Notes: a model not told the origin generated them from the sequence alone. Numbered from the stretch's first letter, positions 5,053 through 13,190 are shown. The stretch is 39,536 nt of DNA from Proteobacteria bacterium bin106 (GCA_002238945.1 MPNI01000022.1:1-39536); one strand, 5' to 3'. Translations and numbers: made by a program.

Positions 5053-6363
5053 ATGATGGAATATATCTATCTTGCTAGGAAGCTGTATACGGTTGCTGGT
5101 TGGGTCAGGAGTCTTAGTAAAGCTTATATTAAACGAAGGAGTCGCACTTCTAAGTTTAATACAAAATTAAGATTTAATATGCAAGATGTTGTTAGGGTTG
5201 TTAAGGATCCTAGGAAGGGTTATCTTCCTTATCATTTTTTGGTTGATTTGACTCCTGAGGCAGTTGAGCTTGCAACTAAGAGGTTTTTTAATAATAACGT
5301 TATAGGTTTGCTTCAAAGAAACAAGGGTTCTGCCAATCGTTTTGTTCTTGGTTATTTTATTAAAAGGTTATTTTTTGAAGCTCAGTTTAATGAATTGAGT
5401 GATATTGAAAAAGCTAATTTTATTCATCTTCAAGTAACTTACTTTGCAGTTTTTAGTGAGTTAAACAAGGCTCTTAATAAGAATAGTTATGTTAGTTTAG
5501 AGTTTATAAAGAAGTCTTCTGAGATTGTATTGAAGCGTGTTAGTGATAGACAGACTGCTGTATCTGTAGAGTTTGATGAAAAGATTATGTTTCCGGTTGA
5601 TAGGTTTTTTGCAAAGTTTATTTATAGGGATCCTAACATAGGTAGAAGAGCTTGGCATCCTAGAAGGCCTTATATTCAGAAGGGTGCTCCAAGAGGCATT
5701 GTTCATGATGGTGCTTCTAGGAGTTTTAAGAGATATGCCATTGATGAGGTTAAGATTTTTGGTAAGAAGTATGTGGGTAATAGGACGGGTAAGCGTTTTG
5801 CTGGATTAGGTTATGAGCCTTTAGGTTTTAAGCCAAAATCTGCAGGCAGGTATCCGAAAGATTATGTTCCTTTTATTAGGGAGAGTTATCCTGGTCGTGC
5901 TAATCCTGATAGGTTGTTAGGATCGAGGGGAAGGATTGCTGTTTTTCCTGCGTTGTTTGCTAACAAAGCTGCTGTTCAGAGGATTACATTTGCTTCTCAG
6001 AAGGCTGTTCTTAGGTACTTTAATGGTAGTGCTATTCAGAGGAATGAGATGGCTATTGAGTTTACGCAATTAGCTAGGAACTCTGTGGATCGTCTTGGTT
6101 CGATTAGGCATTATCTTAGAGTTAGTGGTTATACAGAATTGGCTGCAGATTTTGCTGCTGCTGGTTTAGAGTTAGCGCATAGGCGTGTAGAGAAATATCA
6201 GAAGAGGATTTTGAATCGATTGAAGTTTAGGATCCCGAGGAATAAATATGTTAGGCGTGCTAAAGCTTTGTATGATAATGCATCCCTTCTTCGGCCGCCT
6301 GGTCCTTTAAGGCTCAAAGGCCAGAGTATTGCAAAATTTCCTAGAAGGAGAAGGAGGCGATGA
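5053..6363 (+). CDS. Large highly basic protein of unknown function
   Basis: 436 residues, very rich in Arg, Lys, Tyr and Phe, and ending KFPRRRRRR. AGGAG at 5038-5042 is its likely ribosome site and lies within the antisense of ruvC. The N-terminus (MMEYIYLARKLYTVAGWVRSL) is amphipathic. The rest mixes helical parts (VDLTPEAVELATKRFF, SYVSLEFIKKSSEIVLKRVSD) with Gly/Pro/Arg-rich stretches (RDPNIGRRAWHPRRPY). No catalytic motif is recognised. Its charge suggests binding to DNA or RNA: an internal virion protein, a DNA-condensing protein or a packaging accessory are options. It lies between ruvC and ssb, not among the head genes. Confidence 0.75.
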   Translation: MMEYIYLARKLYTVAGWVRSLSKAYIKRRSRTSKFNTKLRFNMQDVVRVVKDPRKGYLPYHFLVDLTPEAVELATKRFFNNNVIGLLQRNKGSANRFVLGYFIKRLFFEAQFNELSDIEKANFIHLQVTYFAVFSELNKALNKNSYVSLEFIKKSSEIVLKRVSDRQTAVSVEFDEKIMFPVDRFFAKFIYRDPNIGRRAWHPRRPYIQKGAPRGIVHDGASRSFKRYAIDEVKIFGKKYVGNRTGKRFAGLGYEPLGFKPKSAGRYPKDYVPFIRESYPGRANPDRLLGSRGRIAVFPALFANKAAVQRITFASQKAVLRYFNGSAIQRNEMAIEFTQLARNSVDRLGSIRHYLRVSGYTELAADFAAAGLELAHRRVEKYQKRILNRLKFRIPRNKYVRRAKALYDNASLLRPPGPLRLKGQSIAKFPRRRRRR

Positions 6364-6393
6364 TTGATCTTGTATCAATTTATAATAAAGGCG

Positions 6394-6421
6394 TTGACTT
6401 TTATTATATATTTATTATAAT
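6394..6421 (+). promoter_or_regulatory. Strong sigma70-type promoter before ssb
   Basis: TTGACT (6394-6399), a 16-base spacer, and a perfect TATAAT (6416-6421), 37 bases before the ssb start codon. This is the best promoter match seen in the window. It would drive ssb, the small terminase and the HTH gene. Confidence 0.7.
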
Positions 6422-6457
6422 AAATTAGTTATACTTTTATTATAGTAGGAGTCTTTG

Positions 6458-6928
6458 ATGTTAAATGTAGTTGTGACGGGTAATCTTGCTTCGAGTGTTG
6501 AGCCTTCGAAGAATCCTGATTGGTTAAAGGTTAGGGTAGGTTCTAATTCGACAAAGAGGAATAGAGATGGTGGTTATGACAAGGTTACTACTTGGTGTTC
6601 TGGTGTTGTGAATGCGAATCAGGTAAAGGGTATTCGTGACAGATTAGTAAAGGGTGCTTATGTTGTAGCTTCTGTATCTGATTGTCATATTGATACATAT
6701 CAGTCTAGAGATGGAGAGACTAGAGCTTCGTTGGCTTTGGGTATTATACGTATTTTAGAGGTAGGTAAGTCGCCGGTTGATGGCGCTTCTTCTGCGCCAA
6801 AGGCTGATAATGCTGTTGCTGATTATAGTCAGCCACAGCATGGATCGCCTAATCAGCAGTCGCAATATCAGCAACAGCAGCAGCCACAACAACAGCAGCC
6901 ATCTCCATATAGTGCTTTGCCTTACTAG
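6458..6928 (+). CDS. ssb: Single-stranded DNA-binding protein
   Basis: 156 residues from ATG 6458, with AGGAG 7-8 bases upstream; the TTG at 6455 is less likely. An OB fold occupies about 1-108 (MLNVVVTGNLAS, VRVGSNSTKRNRDG, TWCSGVVNANQVKGIRDRLVKGAYVVASV, RASLALGIIRIL). A flexible Gln/Pro-rich tail follows, with QYQQQQQPQQQQPSPYSALPY at the end. Bacterial SSBs usually end in an acidic DDDIPF-like tip that recruits partners; here the tip is SALPY without acidic residues. It protects ssDNA for the DnaB and RecJ activities encoded nearby. A strong promoter lies upstream. Confidence 0.93.
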   Translation: MLNVVVTGNLASSVEPSKNPDWLKVRVGSNSTKRNRDGGYDKVTTWCSGVVNANQVKGIRDRLVKGAYVVASVSDCHIDTYQSRDGETRASLALGIIRILEVGKSPVDGASSAPKADNAVADYSQPQHGSPNQQSQYQQQQQPQQQQPSPYSALPY

Positions 6929-6940
6929 TGGAGGATTCTT

Positions 6941-7441
6941 ATGCCTAGAGGAACCAAAGATGGATTTAAGACTATTGCCTATAAGCAGGATTTACCAACC
7001 TCGCAAAGTTCTGATGATCAGCTCGATAGAGCTGATTCAATCAATGAAGTGTCCCAAGAACAAAAGATCGATTATAGTCAATTTCCTAGCAAAGATGATT
7101 CATTGAGGATGGAGTGTTATTATAGAGGTTTGCTTAACCAGGCTATATATGAAGAAGCTACAGCTAAATTACTTCCTGTCGAAAATGTCAGGGAGTTTTT
7201 AACTTTGATAGGTTCTAGGATGAGGACTTTATTAACGCAATTACCTGATAGATTGAGTCCTAGAGTGTCACATGAAAGTGATGAGGAAACTATTCATTTG
7301 TTGATTTCTAGAGAGATAGAACAGATCACTAAATCTTTGATAGAGGAAACATCTGAAGACAAGTTGAATGATGTATTGTCTAATGCAGCTAGAAATCCAG
7401 TCATTAAATCACGCAAAATATCTCAATCTCATAAAGGATGA
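6941..7441 (+). CDS. Terminase small subunit, Nu1-like C-terminal region
   Basis: 166 residues preceded by GGAGG. Residues about 55-140 (RMECYYRGLLNQAIYEEATAKLLPVENVREFLTLIGSRMRTLLTQLPDRLSPRV..., then an ILISREIEQITKSL-like helix) match the pattern of the C-terminal half of lambda Nu1-like small terminases: a helical segment, L(V/L)P, VR, then LLxLPxRLxPRL. The first 50 residues are polar and lack the usual winged-helix DNA-binding domain. A separate HTH protein follows immediately. It would bring TerL to the packaging site. It is unusual that TerL (9477) is separated from it by recJ on the opposite strand. Confidence 0.7.
   Translation: MPRGTKDGFKTIAYKQDLPTSQSSDDQLDRADSINEVSQEQKIDYSQFPSKDDSLRMECYYRGLLNQAIYEEATAKLLPVENVREFLTLIGSRMRTLLTQLPDRLSPRVSHESDEETIHLLISREIEQITKSLIEETSEDKLNDVLSNAARNPVIKSRKISQSHKG
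7017..7036. repeat. Intragenic hairpin, 8-bp perfect stem, 4-nt loop
   Basis: ATCAGCTC (7017-7024), loop GATA, GAGCTGAT (7029-7036), inside the small terminase gene. Confidence 0.7.
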
Positions 7442-7443
7442 TT

Positions 7444-7734
7444 ATGGAGCAGGTAAGAAAAAGAAGACGCTTTAGTACTCAAGAGAGAAAAGAGTTGATT
7501 GATTCTTGTAGGAGGATTGGCATCAAAGCTACTAGTGAGAAGTATGGTGTTAACTATCTGACGTTATCATCTTGGCGTAAAAGAATGCCTGAGATGGATT
7601 TGAATGCTTGTTCTGATTTGTATATAGAGAAGCTTAATAAGCTTGAGAAGAACTTAGAGAAAAAACTAGCTGAGACCAAGTCTCAGCTAGTTTCGATTCG
7701 TCAGAGGAAAGAGGTCTTAAAGACTTGTTCATGA
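7444..7734 (+). CDS. Small helix-turn-helix DNA-binding protein with coiled coil
   Basis: 96 residues from ATG 7444, with AAAGGA at 7433-7437 giving normal spacing; ATG 7438 overlaps that site. Residues about 6-45 (RRRFSTQERKELIDSCRRIGIKATSEKYGVNYLTLSSWRK) form an IS3-OrfA or transposase-8-like HTH. Residues 55-92 form a Leu/Glu/Lys coiled coil. It has no recombinase domain and no inverted repeats nearby, so it is not a transposon. Because it directly follows a small terminase that lacks a DNA-binding domain, it may supply site recognition in packaging. A transcription regulator is the alternative. The 3' end overlaps recJ by 6 bases and contains the recJ terminator hairpin. Confidence 0.75.
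   Translation: MEQVRKRRRFSTQERKELIDSCRRIGIKATSEKYGVNYLTLSSWRKRMPEMDLNACSDLYIEKLNKLEKNLEKKLAETKSQLVSIRQRKEVLKTCS
7660..7693 (-). terminator. Intrinsic terminator of recJ inside the convergent HTH gene
   Basis: AAACTAGCTGAGAC (7663-7676), loop of three bases, GTCTCAGCTAGTTT (7680-7693): a 14-bp perfect stem. Read on the minus strand, the stem is followed by six U residues (the A-run at 7660-7665). It lies 36-70 bases beyond the recJ stop, within the coding sequence of the HTH protein. On the plus strand no U-tract follows, so rightward transcripts should read through. Confidence 0.85.
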
Positions 7735-9438
7735 GATAACGATATTACTATTTTCAAATCCAAGATCTTTACATGATGAATCGATTGCTTTGATTAGGAC
7801 TTCTGTTTTTCCTCTCCAGGCCGTCAGGGATACTGAAACGAGTATCTCTATGTCATTTCCTTCTGTGATTTCAGGGTTTTGAAAGAAGAACATAATCTTT
7901 TTGGGAAGTCCTTTGTTATCTCTGATGAATACTTGAGAATGTTCTTTATTCTTTCCAATATGTTCCTTCTTTAAAACACTTGCTTTTATTTTAAATACTG
8001 GTTTTGGGAATTTTATTCCGAATGGTTCGTGGTGATCTAGTTCTTCAGCTAGTTCTAAACTTAGCATTTCGGATATTAATTCTCCATCGTATTGTATTTT
8101 CTTTTCGAATAAATTTTCATCTTTTGCAAATACTTCTGATAGTCTTACATCTAAGAAATCATTTATAAAGTTTATGTTTTCTTTTTTGAATTTAAAGCCA
8201 AATGCCATTTCATGACCACCGATACTTTCAAATAAGTGTTCTTCTTTCTTTAAGATACTGAGAAGATTTACACCTTCGATGGATCTACCTGATCCGTGAC
8301 AGATGTCGCCGGCTTTATAGAAGAGACAAGGTTTATTAAGTTGGTTAGTAAATTTTGTTGCTGATAGTCCAACGATTCCTAGGTGAAAGTCTTCATGTCC
8401 AAAGAATACATATGGTTGGCTTCCATAGATTGATTTATTGAGTTCTTCATTGATGATTTTATTGGTTTTTGATTCTTCGATTTTTCTTTTTAGAAGATTC
8501 TCTTTCATCTTTTTAAAGTTGTTGAGGCAAGCTGGGATGTCAGTGTCATCTGAAGTGAAAAAATCTACGACACATTTCATATTGTCCATACGACCACAGG
8601 CGTTGATGAGTGGACCAATGGTAAATCCAAAGTCATCACTCGTGAGTTTTAGTGATTTGAGATTGAGAAAATAGGCAAGTTGTTTGAGTGCTAGGTTTTT
8701 TGTTTTTTGAAGTGAGGTTCGTGCTTCATGGAAGATGAATCTGTTGCCAGACTCTAGATGCACAAAGTCGCAGATTGTTCCCATGGCTGCAAAGAAAGCT
8801 ATATTGGATTTGAAGTCATTGTTTGGATCTTGGTATTCTTTCGGAAACCAAAATCTATACATTCTGGTACATATGAGATAAGAGATGCCAGCGCCACAAA
8901 GATTGCTGTACATTGTGTTGTCATATTGTTTAGGATTGAAAACGTATGGTGCTGTGGTGATATTTTCGGGAGTATAGGTGTGGTGATCGGTGACGATAAG
9001 TTTGATGCCTTTTTGTTTACACCATTCACTTTCAGCTTTGGCAGTAATGCCGTTATCCATAGTGATCACAGTGTCATGGTCGGTGATAACCTTTTCGAGA
9101 CCATCTATAGATAATCCATAACCAGAGTTTCTATCTGGGATATGGTATGAAAAGTTGTTGTATCCTAGCGCTTTAAATGTAAATATCCAAATCAGTACAG
9201 AACAGGTTCCATCTACATCATAATCACCCCATAATAGGAATTTCTTTTTATCGTTTATATCTTCTAAGATGGTTTTTATAATCAGGGTTACATCTATTAT
9301 GAGTCTTTCTTCTTCTTTTTTATTAAATTCCGATTCTGAATAACGGCGTCTGGTTACCATTGAGTATATGACATCACGTATGATGGTGAATTGTTCTCCT
9401 TTGGTTATATCAACCCAGTTCTTTTTTAGATCTTGCAT
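7729..9438 (-). CDS. recJ: RecJ-like single-stranded-DNA exonuclease (DHH family)
   Basis: 569 residues, full RecJ length. DHH motifs are GDYDVDGTCS (71-80), VITMDNGITA (124-133), IVTDHHTY (148-155, with DHH at 151-153) and INACGRMD (near 275). The DHHA1 part is visible as HLGIVGLSATKF, GSGRSIEG and IGGHEMAFGF, and a C-terminal OB-like domain follows. It degrades ssDNA 5' to 3', acting with SSB and helicase in recombination or repair of phage ends. AGGAGA precedes the ATG at 9438. The gene separates the small and large terminase genes. An intrinsic terminator for it lies in the converging gene. A TGC-TAAAAT extended -10 on the minus strand at 9484-9492 may be its promoter (weak). Confidence 0.93.
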   Translation of the reverse strand: MQDLKKNWVDITKGEQFTIIRDVIYSMVTRRRYSESEFNKKEEERLIIDVTLIIKTILEDINDKKKFLLWGDYDVDGTCSVLIWIFTFKALGYNNFSYHIPDRNSGYGLSIDGLEKVITDHDTVITMDNGITAKAESEWCKQKGIKLIVTDHHTYTPENITTAPYVFNPKQYDNTMYSNLCGAGISYLICTRMYRFWFPKEYQDPNNDFKSNIAFFAAMGTICDFVHLESGNRFIFHEARTSLQKTKNLALKQLAYFLNLKSLKLTSDDFGFTIGPLINACGRMDNMKCVVDFFTSDDTDIPACLNNFKKMKENLLKRKIEESKTNKIINEELNKSIYGSQPYVFFGHEDFHLGIVGLSATKFTNQLNKPCLFYKAGDICHGSGRSIEGVNLLSILKKEEHLFESIGGHEMAFGFKFKKENINFINDFLDVRLSEVFAKDENLFEKKIQYDGELISEMLSLELAEELDHHEPFGIKFPKPVFKIKASVLKKEHIGKNKEHSQVFIRDNKGLPKKIMFFFQNPEITEGNDIEILVSVSLTAWRGKTEVLIKAIDSSCKDLGFENSNIVIS

Positions 9439-9476
9439 TCATTCTCCTAAAATTATTGTCATAGAAATATACTAAC

Positions 9477-11327
9477 TTGGAACATTTTAGCACATTTCTT
9501 CATAAGAGTATAGAGATAAATCAACCTATGTTGATCAGTGAGTGGGCTGATATTTATAGGTATCTATCCGCTGCTAGCTCATCTGAACCTGGTAGGTGGC
9601 AGACATCTCGGACTCCCTATCTTAAAGAGATCATGGATTGTATGACTTCACGATCGCCTTACCATAAGGTGAGGCGGATCGTGATAATGAAGGGTCATCA
9701 GATTGGTTATACTGAGGGAGTTTTGATGAACTTTCTTGGGTATACGATAAGTCATCAGCCTGGTCCAACGATGATGGTTGGACCATCTGAGAAGAATATC
9801 AAGAAGATAGCTCAGCAGAAATTGGATCCAATGATCCATTCTAGTCCTGTGGTTAGGAAGAACATATCTACTTATAGTAGGAGTACTACAAGAAATACAA
9901 TGATTCACAAGGATTTTCCTGGTGGGTTTTTGGTTTTGTGTGGAGCTACTATTGCTTCGGATTTGGCTGCTACATCTGTAAAGAATCTTTTGTTAGATGA
10001 GGTGGATCGTTTTCCTTTGGATACTGAGGGTGAGGGAAGTCCTATAGAGTTGGCTATTGGTAGGACTGCTTCTTATAATCGCAGGAAGATCATTATGGGA
10101 TCTACTCCTGTGGACGAGGAAACTTCTGTTATTAATAGGTGGTTCTATTATGGAGATCAGCGTTATTACTTTGTTCCATGTCCTCATTGTGGATACTATC
10201 AAAAGCTTGTTATTGAGAATTTGATCTTTGATAAAGATGATATTGATGCTGGTGTGATCTATAAGTGTTCTCATTGTGGAGAGAATATAAAAGAATCTAG
10301 TAAGACTTTGATGTTGGAAGCTGGTGAGTGGCGTCCCACCAATCACAATGCTAGCGAGACTATTAGAAGTTACCATTTGAATTCTTTGTATTCTCCGGTG
10401 GGGTTTTTGTCTTGGTCTGATGTGGCTAAAGCTAAGGTGAAAGCTGAGACTGATGAAGTTTTTGAGAAGACTTTTCAAAATCTTTATTTAGGTCTTCCTT
10501 CAACTCAAGCGGCTGATGATTTTCCTTCAGCTCGTTTGTTGTTTAAAAGAGGAGGAGAATACCCAGAGGGTATTCTGCCTTCTCATAATGGAAAAAAGTT
10601 AAACTTTTTACTTGCTGGTGTGGATGTTCAGGATGATCGTATAGAAGTTTTGGTTACAGCTTGGCATCGTAAGGTATGTTTTGTGGTTGAACATATTGTG
10701 CTTTGGGGAAATACGAATAATGATGCCCATGAAGCTCCATGGGTTGACCTTGCTGATGTTCTTGAGAAGAAATATGATGGTGAATATAGTGAAATTGGTA
10801 TTACTCAGATGGCCATTGACTCTGGTTATATTCCTCATAAGGTATTTGCTTGGCATAAGAGTCTTAAAAATCCTAGGTTAGTGCGAGTTATTCGTGGTGT
10901 TCATTCTATTGATGCGATTATTAGCTTTCCTAAGCTTATGGAAGTATCGGTTTACTCTGGTAAGAAGAGTAAGAGAGGAAATCGTTACTTTGATTTGAAC
11001 ACTCATTATCTCAAGAGGGAGATTTATAAGAGACTCCTTATAGATGGTGATGAACTGACTGAGTCTTCTATCTTGTTTCCAAAAGGTATGAGTAAAGAGT
11101 TTTATGAGCAGTTGTGTGCAGAGCGAATGGTGCTTGCAGACTCTAATGATCCGATGGATAGGACTGGAGTGAGGCGCTATAAGTGGAGAGCAGTGAGAGA
11201 AAGGAATGAAATCCTTGATACGATGGTGTACAATTTAGGCTGTTGGTATGGATGTAACGCAAATAGGTATTCTCAGAACGATGAGAGATGGGATAAATTT
11301 GTATCCATTAGAGGAAGGCATTTATAA
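9477..11327 (+). CDS. Terminase large subunit, lambda GpA family
   Basis: 616 residues from TTG 9477; ATG 9531 (MLISEWADIY) is the alternative, and neither has a strong Shine-Dalgarno. Family members have about 20 residues before the EWAD motif, which favours the TTG. Features: EWADIYRYLS (22-31); the region after IVIMKGHQIGYTEG (68-81) in place of a classic Walker A; Walker B LLLDEVD (171-177); GSTP (208-211); a zinc-ribbon CPHC (235-238) and CSHC (264-267); nuclease residues D383 (GVDVQDDR), D448 (IDSGY) and a late acidic RNEILD. It is the ATP-driven packaging motor and end-cutting nuclease. GpA relatives usually cut cos sites. It is the first gene of the long late operon and overlaps gpW by one base. 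Confidence 0.95.
   Translation: MEHFSTFLHKSIEINQPMLISEWADIYRYLSAASSSEPGRWQTSRTPYLKEIMDCMTSRSPYHKVRRIVIMKGHQIGYTEGVLMNFLGYTISHQPGPTMMVGPSEKNIKKIAQQKLDPMIHSSPVVRKNISTYSRSTTRNTMIHKDFPGGFLVLCGATIASDLAATSVKNLLLDEVDRFPLDTEGEGSPIELAIGRTASYNRRKIIMGSTPVDEETSVINRWFYYGDQRYYFVPCPHCGYYQKLVIENLIFDKDDIDAGVIYKCSHCGENIKESSKTLMLEAGEWRPTNHNASETIRSYHLNSLYSPVGFLSWSDVAKAKVKAETDEVFEKTFQNLYLGLPSTQAADDFPSARLLFKRGGEYPEGILPSHNGKKLNFLLAGVDVQDDRIEVLVTAWHRKVCFVVEHIVLWGNTNNDAHEAPWVDLADVLEKKYDGEYSEIGITQMAIDSGYIPHKVFAWHKSLKNPRLVRVIRGVHSIDAIISFPKLMEVSVYSGKKSKRGNRYFDLNTHYLKREIYKRLLIDGDELTESSILFPKGMSKEFYEQLCAERMVLADSNDPMDRTGVRRYKWRAVRERNEILDTMVYNLGCWYGCNANRYSQNDERWDKFVSIRGRHL
9761..9785. repeat. Intragenic hairpin, 9-bp perfect stem, 7-nt loop
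   Basis: TGGTCCAAC (9761-9769) with GTTGGACCA (9777-9785), inside the large terminase gene. Confidence 0.75.
10556..10576. repeat. Intragenic hairpin, 9-bp perfect stem, 3-nt loop
   Basis: AGAATACCC (10556-10564), loop AGA, GGGTATTCT (10568-10576), inside the large terminase gene. A further 6-bp stem, CCCATG/CATGGG, lies at 10726-10743. Confidence 0.75.
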
Positions 11328-11575
11328 TGGCTGTCAATTTACAAGAAAAGTATGATGCTCTTATTGATGCAATTACGAGTGGTGCTACTCAGATTACGTA
11401 TAGTGGTAAATCTATTTCTTTCAGATCTATCGATGAGATGGTTGCAACTGCTCGAATGATCCAAAGGATGATGGGAAACAAAGCTGGTAATCCTAAAAGA
11501 GCAAGACTCAGATATGTTAATCCTAACATAGGTGGAATTTATCTGGATGAAAACAGAAGGACGCGGTCTTTTTAA
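11327..11575 (+). CDS. Head-tail joining protein, gpW-like
   Basis: 82 residues with the gpW pattern: a helix (LQEKYDALIDAITSGA), a beta hairpin (TQITYSGKSISFRS) and a second helix (IDEMVATARMIQRMMGNKA), then a basic tail with GGIYLDENRRTRSF. Its size and place between the GpA-family terminase and the portal match lambda W. In lambda this protein binds the connector after packaging so that the tail can attach. The start overlaps terL by one base (TAATG), and the 3' end overlaps the portal ORF. Confidence 0.8.
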   Translation: MAVNLQEKYDALIDAITSGATQITYSGKSISFRSIDEMVATARMIQRMMGNKAGNPKRARLRYVNPNIGGIYLDENRRTRSF

Positions 11576-13190
11576 GAGGATTTTTACTTCTCGAAAAAAG
11601 CAGTTGTTTGATAAGTTAGTTCAACAAGATGGAAAGCTAAAGATTTTAGAGCGTAGATATTACGAGGCTTTAAGAGATCAGCGTAATGTTATTACTCCGC
11701 TTTTAAATGATCGTAATCATTGGCAACAAAAACCTTTAAGAGATCAGGCTCGTCATTTGTATGAGAATGATCCGGTTGCAAGAAGGCTTGTTGATTCGAT
11801 TGTATGTAATATGATCGGTAATGGCGTTACTCCTGTTGTTTCAGGTATAGCTGATTATAAAAAAATTGTGGATAATTTTTTTTATAATTGGATGCATACT
11901 ACTCAGGGAGATTTCTTCGAGGACAATACGCTCACAGGAATGCAAAGCTTAATTGTGCGTTCTTTGGTTCGTGATGGTTCTGTTTTTATTAGACGTATTA
12001 TTCGTAATCGTCAACTCACCTTACAGATTCTTGAGGGTGATTATTTAAATGTTAAATATAATGGTTTAGATACCAAAACCAATAATCGTATTCACAATGG
12101 AATTGAATTTGCGGATAACGGCAAGGTTGTGGCTTATCATTTGTTTACTCATCATCCTGATAATTTTAGTATTGGTAATTTGACTACTGAGAAGAATAAC
12201 TTCTTAGAGGTGACTCGTGTACCTGAACGAGACATCTGTCATGTGAAGCGATTGGATCGCGCTGGTCAGATCGATGGTTTCTCTTGGTTGGCACCGGCTC
12301 TTGAGAAGATTTGGGATCTTAAGGAGTACGAGGAAGCGAAGCTTAAGCAGCAAAAGTTGCAGGCTAGTTACACGGCTTTTGTGCAGGACAATTTCGAACT
12401 ATCGGAAGAGGAACGAGTTGAGGACTTTATAGGTTTAAGTGATAACACGTCTACTAATGAGGATAAAGTCCGGGCGATAGAACCTGGATTTGTTGAGGAG
12501 TTACCGCCCGGAAAGACGATTACTTTTCCTAATCCTACAGTGACGCCGCACGAAGCGTTCGTAGAACGCTGTCTGCGGCAGATAGCTGGTTCTGTGGGTG
12601 TGTCTTATGAGATTTTTAATGATTATAGTCAGGTGAATTTTTCTAGTGGTCGTATGGGATTCTTGGAAATGAATCGTCATATCCGTCATCAATTAGAGAC
12701 TACAATTATTCCTCAATGTTTCATGAAGATTGCTAATTGGGCGATAACTCATTTGGAATGGAATGAGAAGTTGCCTCCTAATCATGGTGTAACTGTGCGT
12801 TGGTCGCCAGAGGCAGCTGTTATGATTGATCCTGAAAAAGAGATACGGTCACTTCAGAATGAAGTGAGTTCGAATTTTATTTCCATGAAAGAAGCGATGT
12901 CTCGTTTAGGATATGACTTTGAGAAGACCTTAGAGGAGATTAAAGAGTCTAATGAAAAGCTTGATGAATATGGATTATCTGGGTTAGTATATGGTCAGGG
13001 TGGGGCTGTGAGTCGCGAATTTCTTGCTAAGATTAATAAGACTCCGATGGAAAATCGTCAGGATTTTGATATTTATCGTAGGCTTCAAGATGTTGCACTT
13101 AAGACAGATCAGGCTAATTTAGAATCTATAGAATTAAATAATGAACAAATTGGTAGTACAGAAAGTTCGTCAGAAAGTCCGCCAGCATAG
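11547..13190 (+). CDS. Portal protein, lambda gpB-like
   Basis: 547 residues from ATG 11547, chosen over GTG 11532 because GGTGGA lies about 10 bases upstream. Typical portal segments are DQARHLYENDPVARRLVDSIVCNMIGNGVTPV, FFEDNTLTGMQSLIVRSLVRDGSVFIRR, LQILEGDYLNV, RDICHVKRLDRAGQIDGFSWLAPALEKI and INFSSGRMGFLEMNRHI-like (VNFSSGR). The dodecameric portal forms the packaging channel and nucleates the procapsid. It overlaps gpW by 29 bases. The C-terminus is polar (TESSSESPPA). Two hairpin structures lie in the gene (12469-12512 and 12545-12579). Confidence 0.93.
   Translation: MKTEGRGLFKRIFTSRKKQLFDKLVQQDGKLKILERRYYEALRDQRNVITPLLNDRNHWQQKPLRDQARHLYENDPVARRLVDSIVCNMIGNGVTPVVSGIADYKKIVDNFFYNWMHTTQGDFFEDNTLTGMQSLIVRSLVRDGSVFIRRIIRNRQLTLQILEGDYLNVKYNGLDTKTNNRIHNGIEFADNGKVVAYHLFTHHPDNFSIGNLTTEKNNFLEVTRVPERDICHVKRLDRAGQIDGFSWLAPALEKIWDLKEYEEAKLKQQKLQASYTAFVQDNFELSEEERVEDFIGLSDNTSTNEDKVRAIEPGFVEELPPGKTITFPNPTVTPHEAFVERCLRQIAGSVGVSYEIFNDYSQVNFSSGRMGFLEMNRHIRHQLETTIIPQCFMKIANWAITHLEWNEKLPPNHGVTVRWSPEAAVMIDPEKEIRSLQNEVSSNFISMKEAMSRLGYDFEKTLEEIKESNEKLDEYGLSGLVYGQGGAVSREFLAKINKTPMENRQDFDIYRRLQDVALKTDQANLESIELNNEQIGSTESSSESPPA
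12545..12579. repeat. Intragenic hairpin with symmetric internal loop
   Basis: GCCGCA (12545-12550) pairs with TGCGGC (12574-12579), and AGCGTTC (12554-12560) pairs with GAACGCT (12564-12570) around loop GTA. It lies in the portal gene. A second pair, TCCGGGCG/CGCCCGGA, at 12469-12476 and 12505-12512 has a 28-base loop. Confidence 0.75.

Noticed and set aside
6777-7106. Plus-strand ORF overlapping ssb and the small terminase
   Set aside because: It is out of frame with two well-supported genes, has no ribosome site and encodes low-complexity sequence derived from the Gln-rich ssb tail.
7444-7734. Insertion sequence orfA (IS3-type)
   Set aside because: The HTH resembles it, but there is no orfB integrase, no terminal inverted repeats and the gene fits tightly into the phage operon.
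9456-9473. Late promoter directly upstream of terL
   Set aside because: TATACT at 9468-9473 is -10-like, but there is no -35 at proper spacing (TTGTCA is only 6 bases away) and the start would lie at the proposed TTG codon.
10592-10608. Functional hairpin AAAAAGTT-A-AACTTTTT in terL
   Set aside because: Pure AT stem with one-base spacer; expected by chance in an AT-rich gene, so not counted with the hairpin set.
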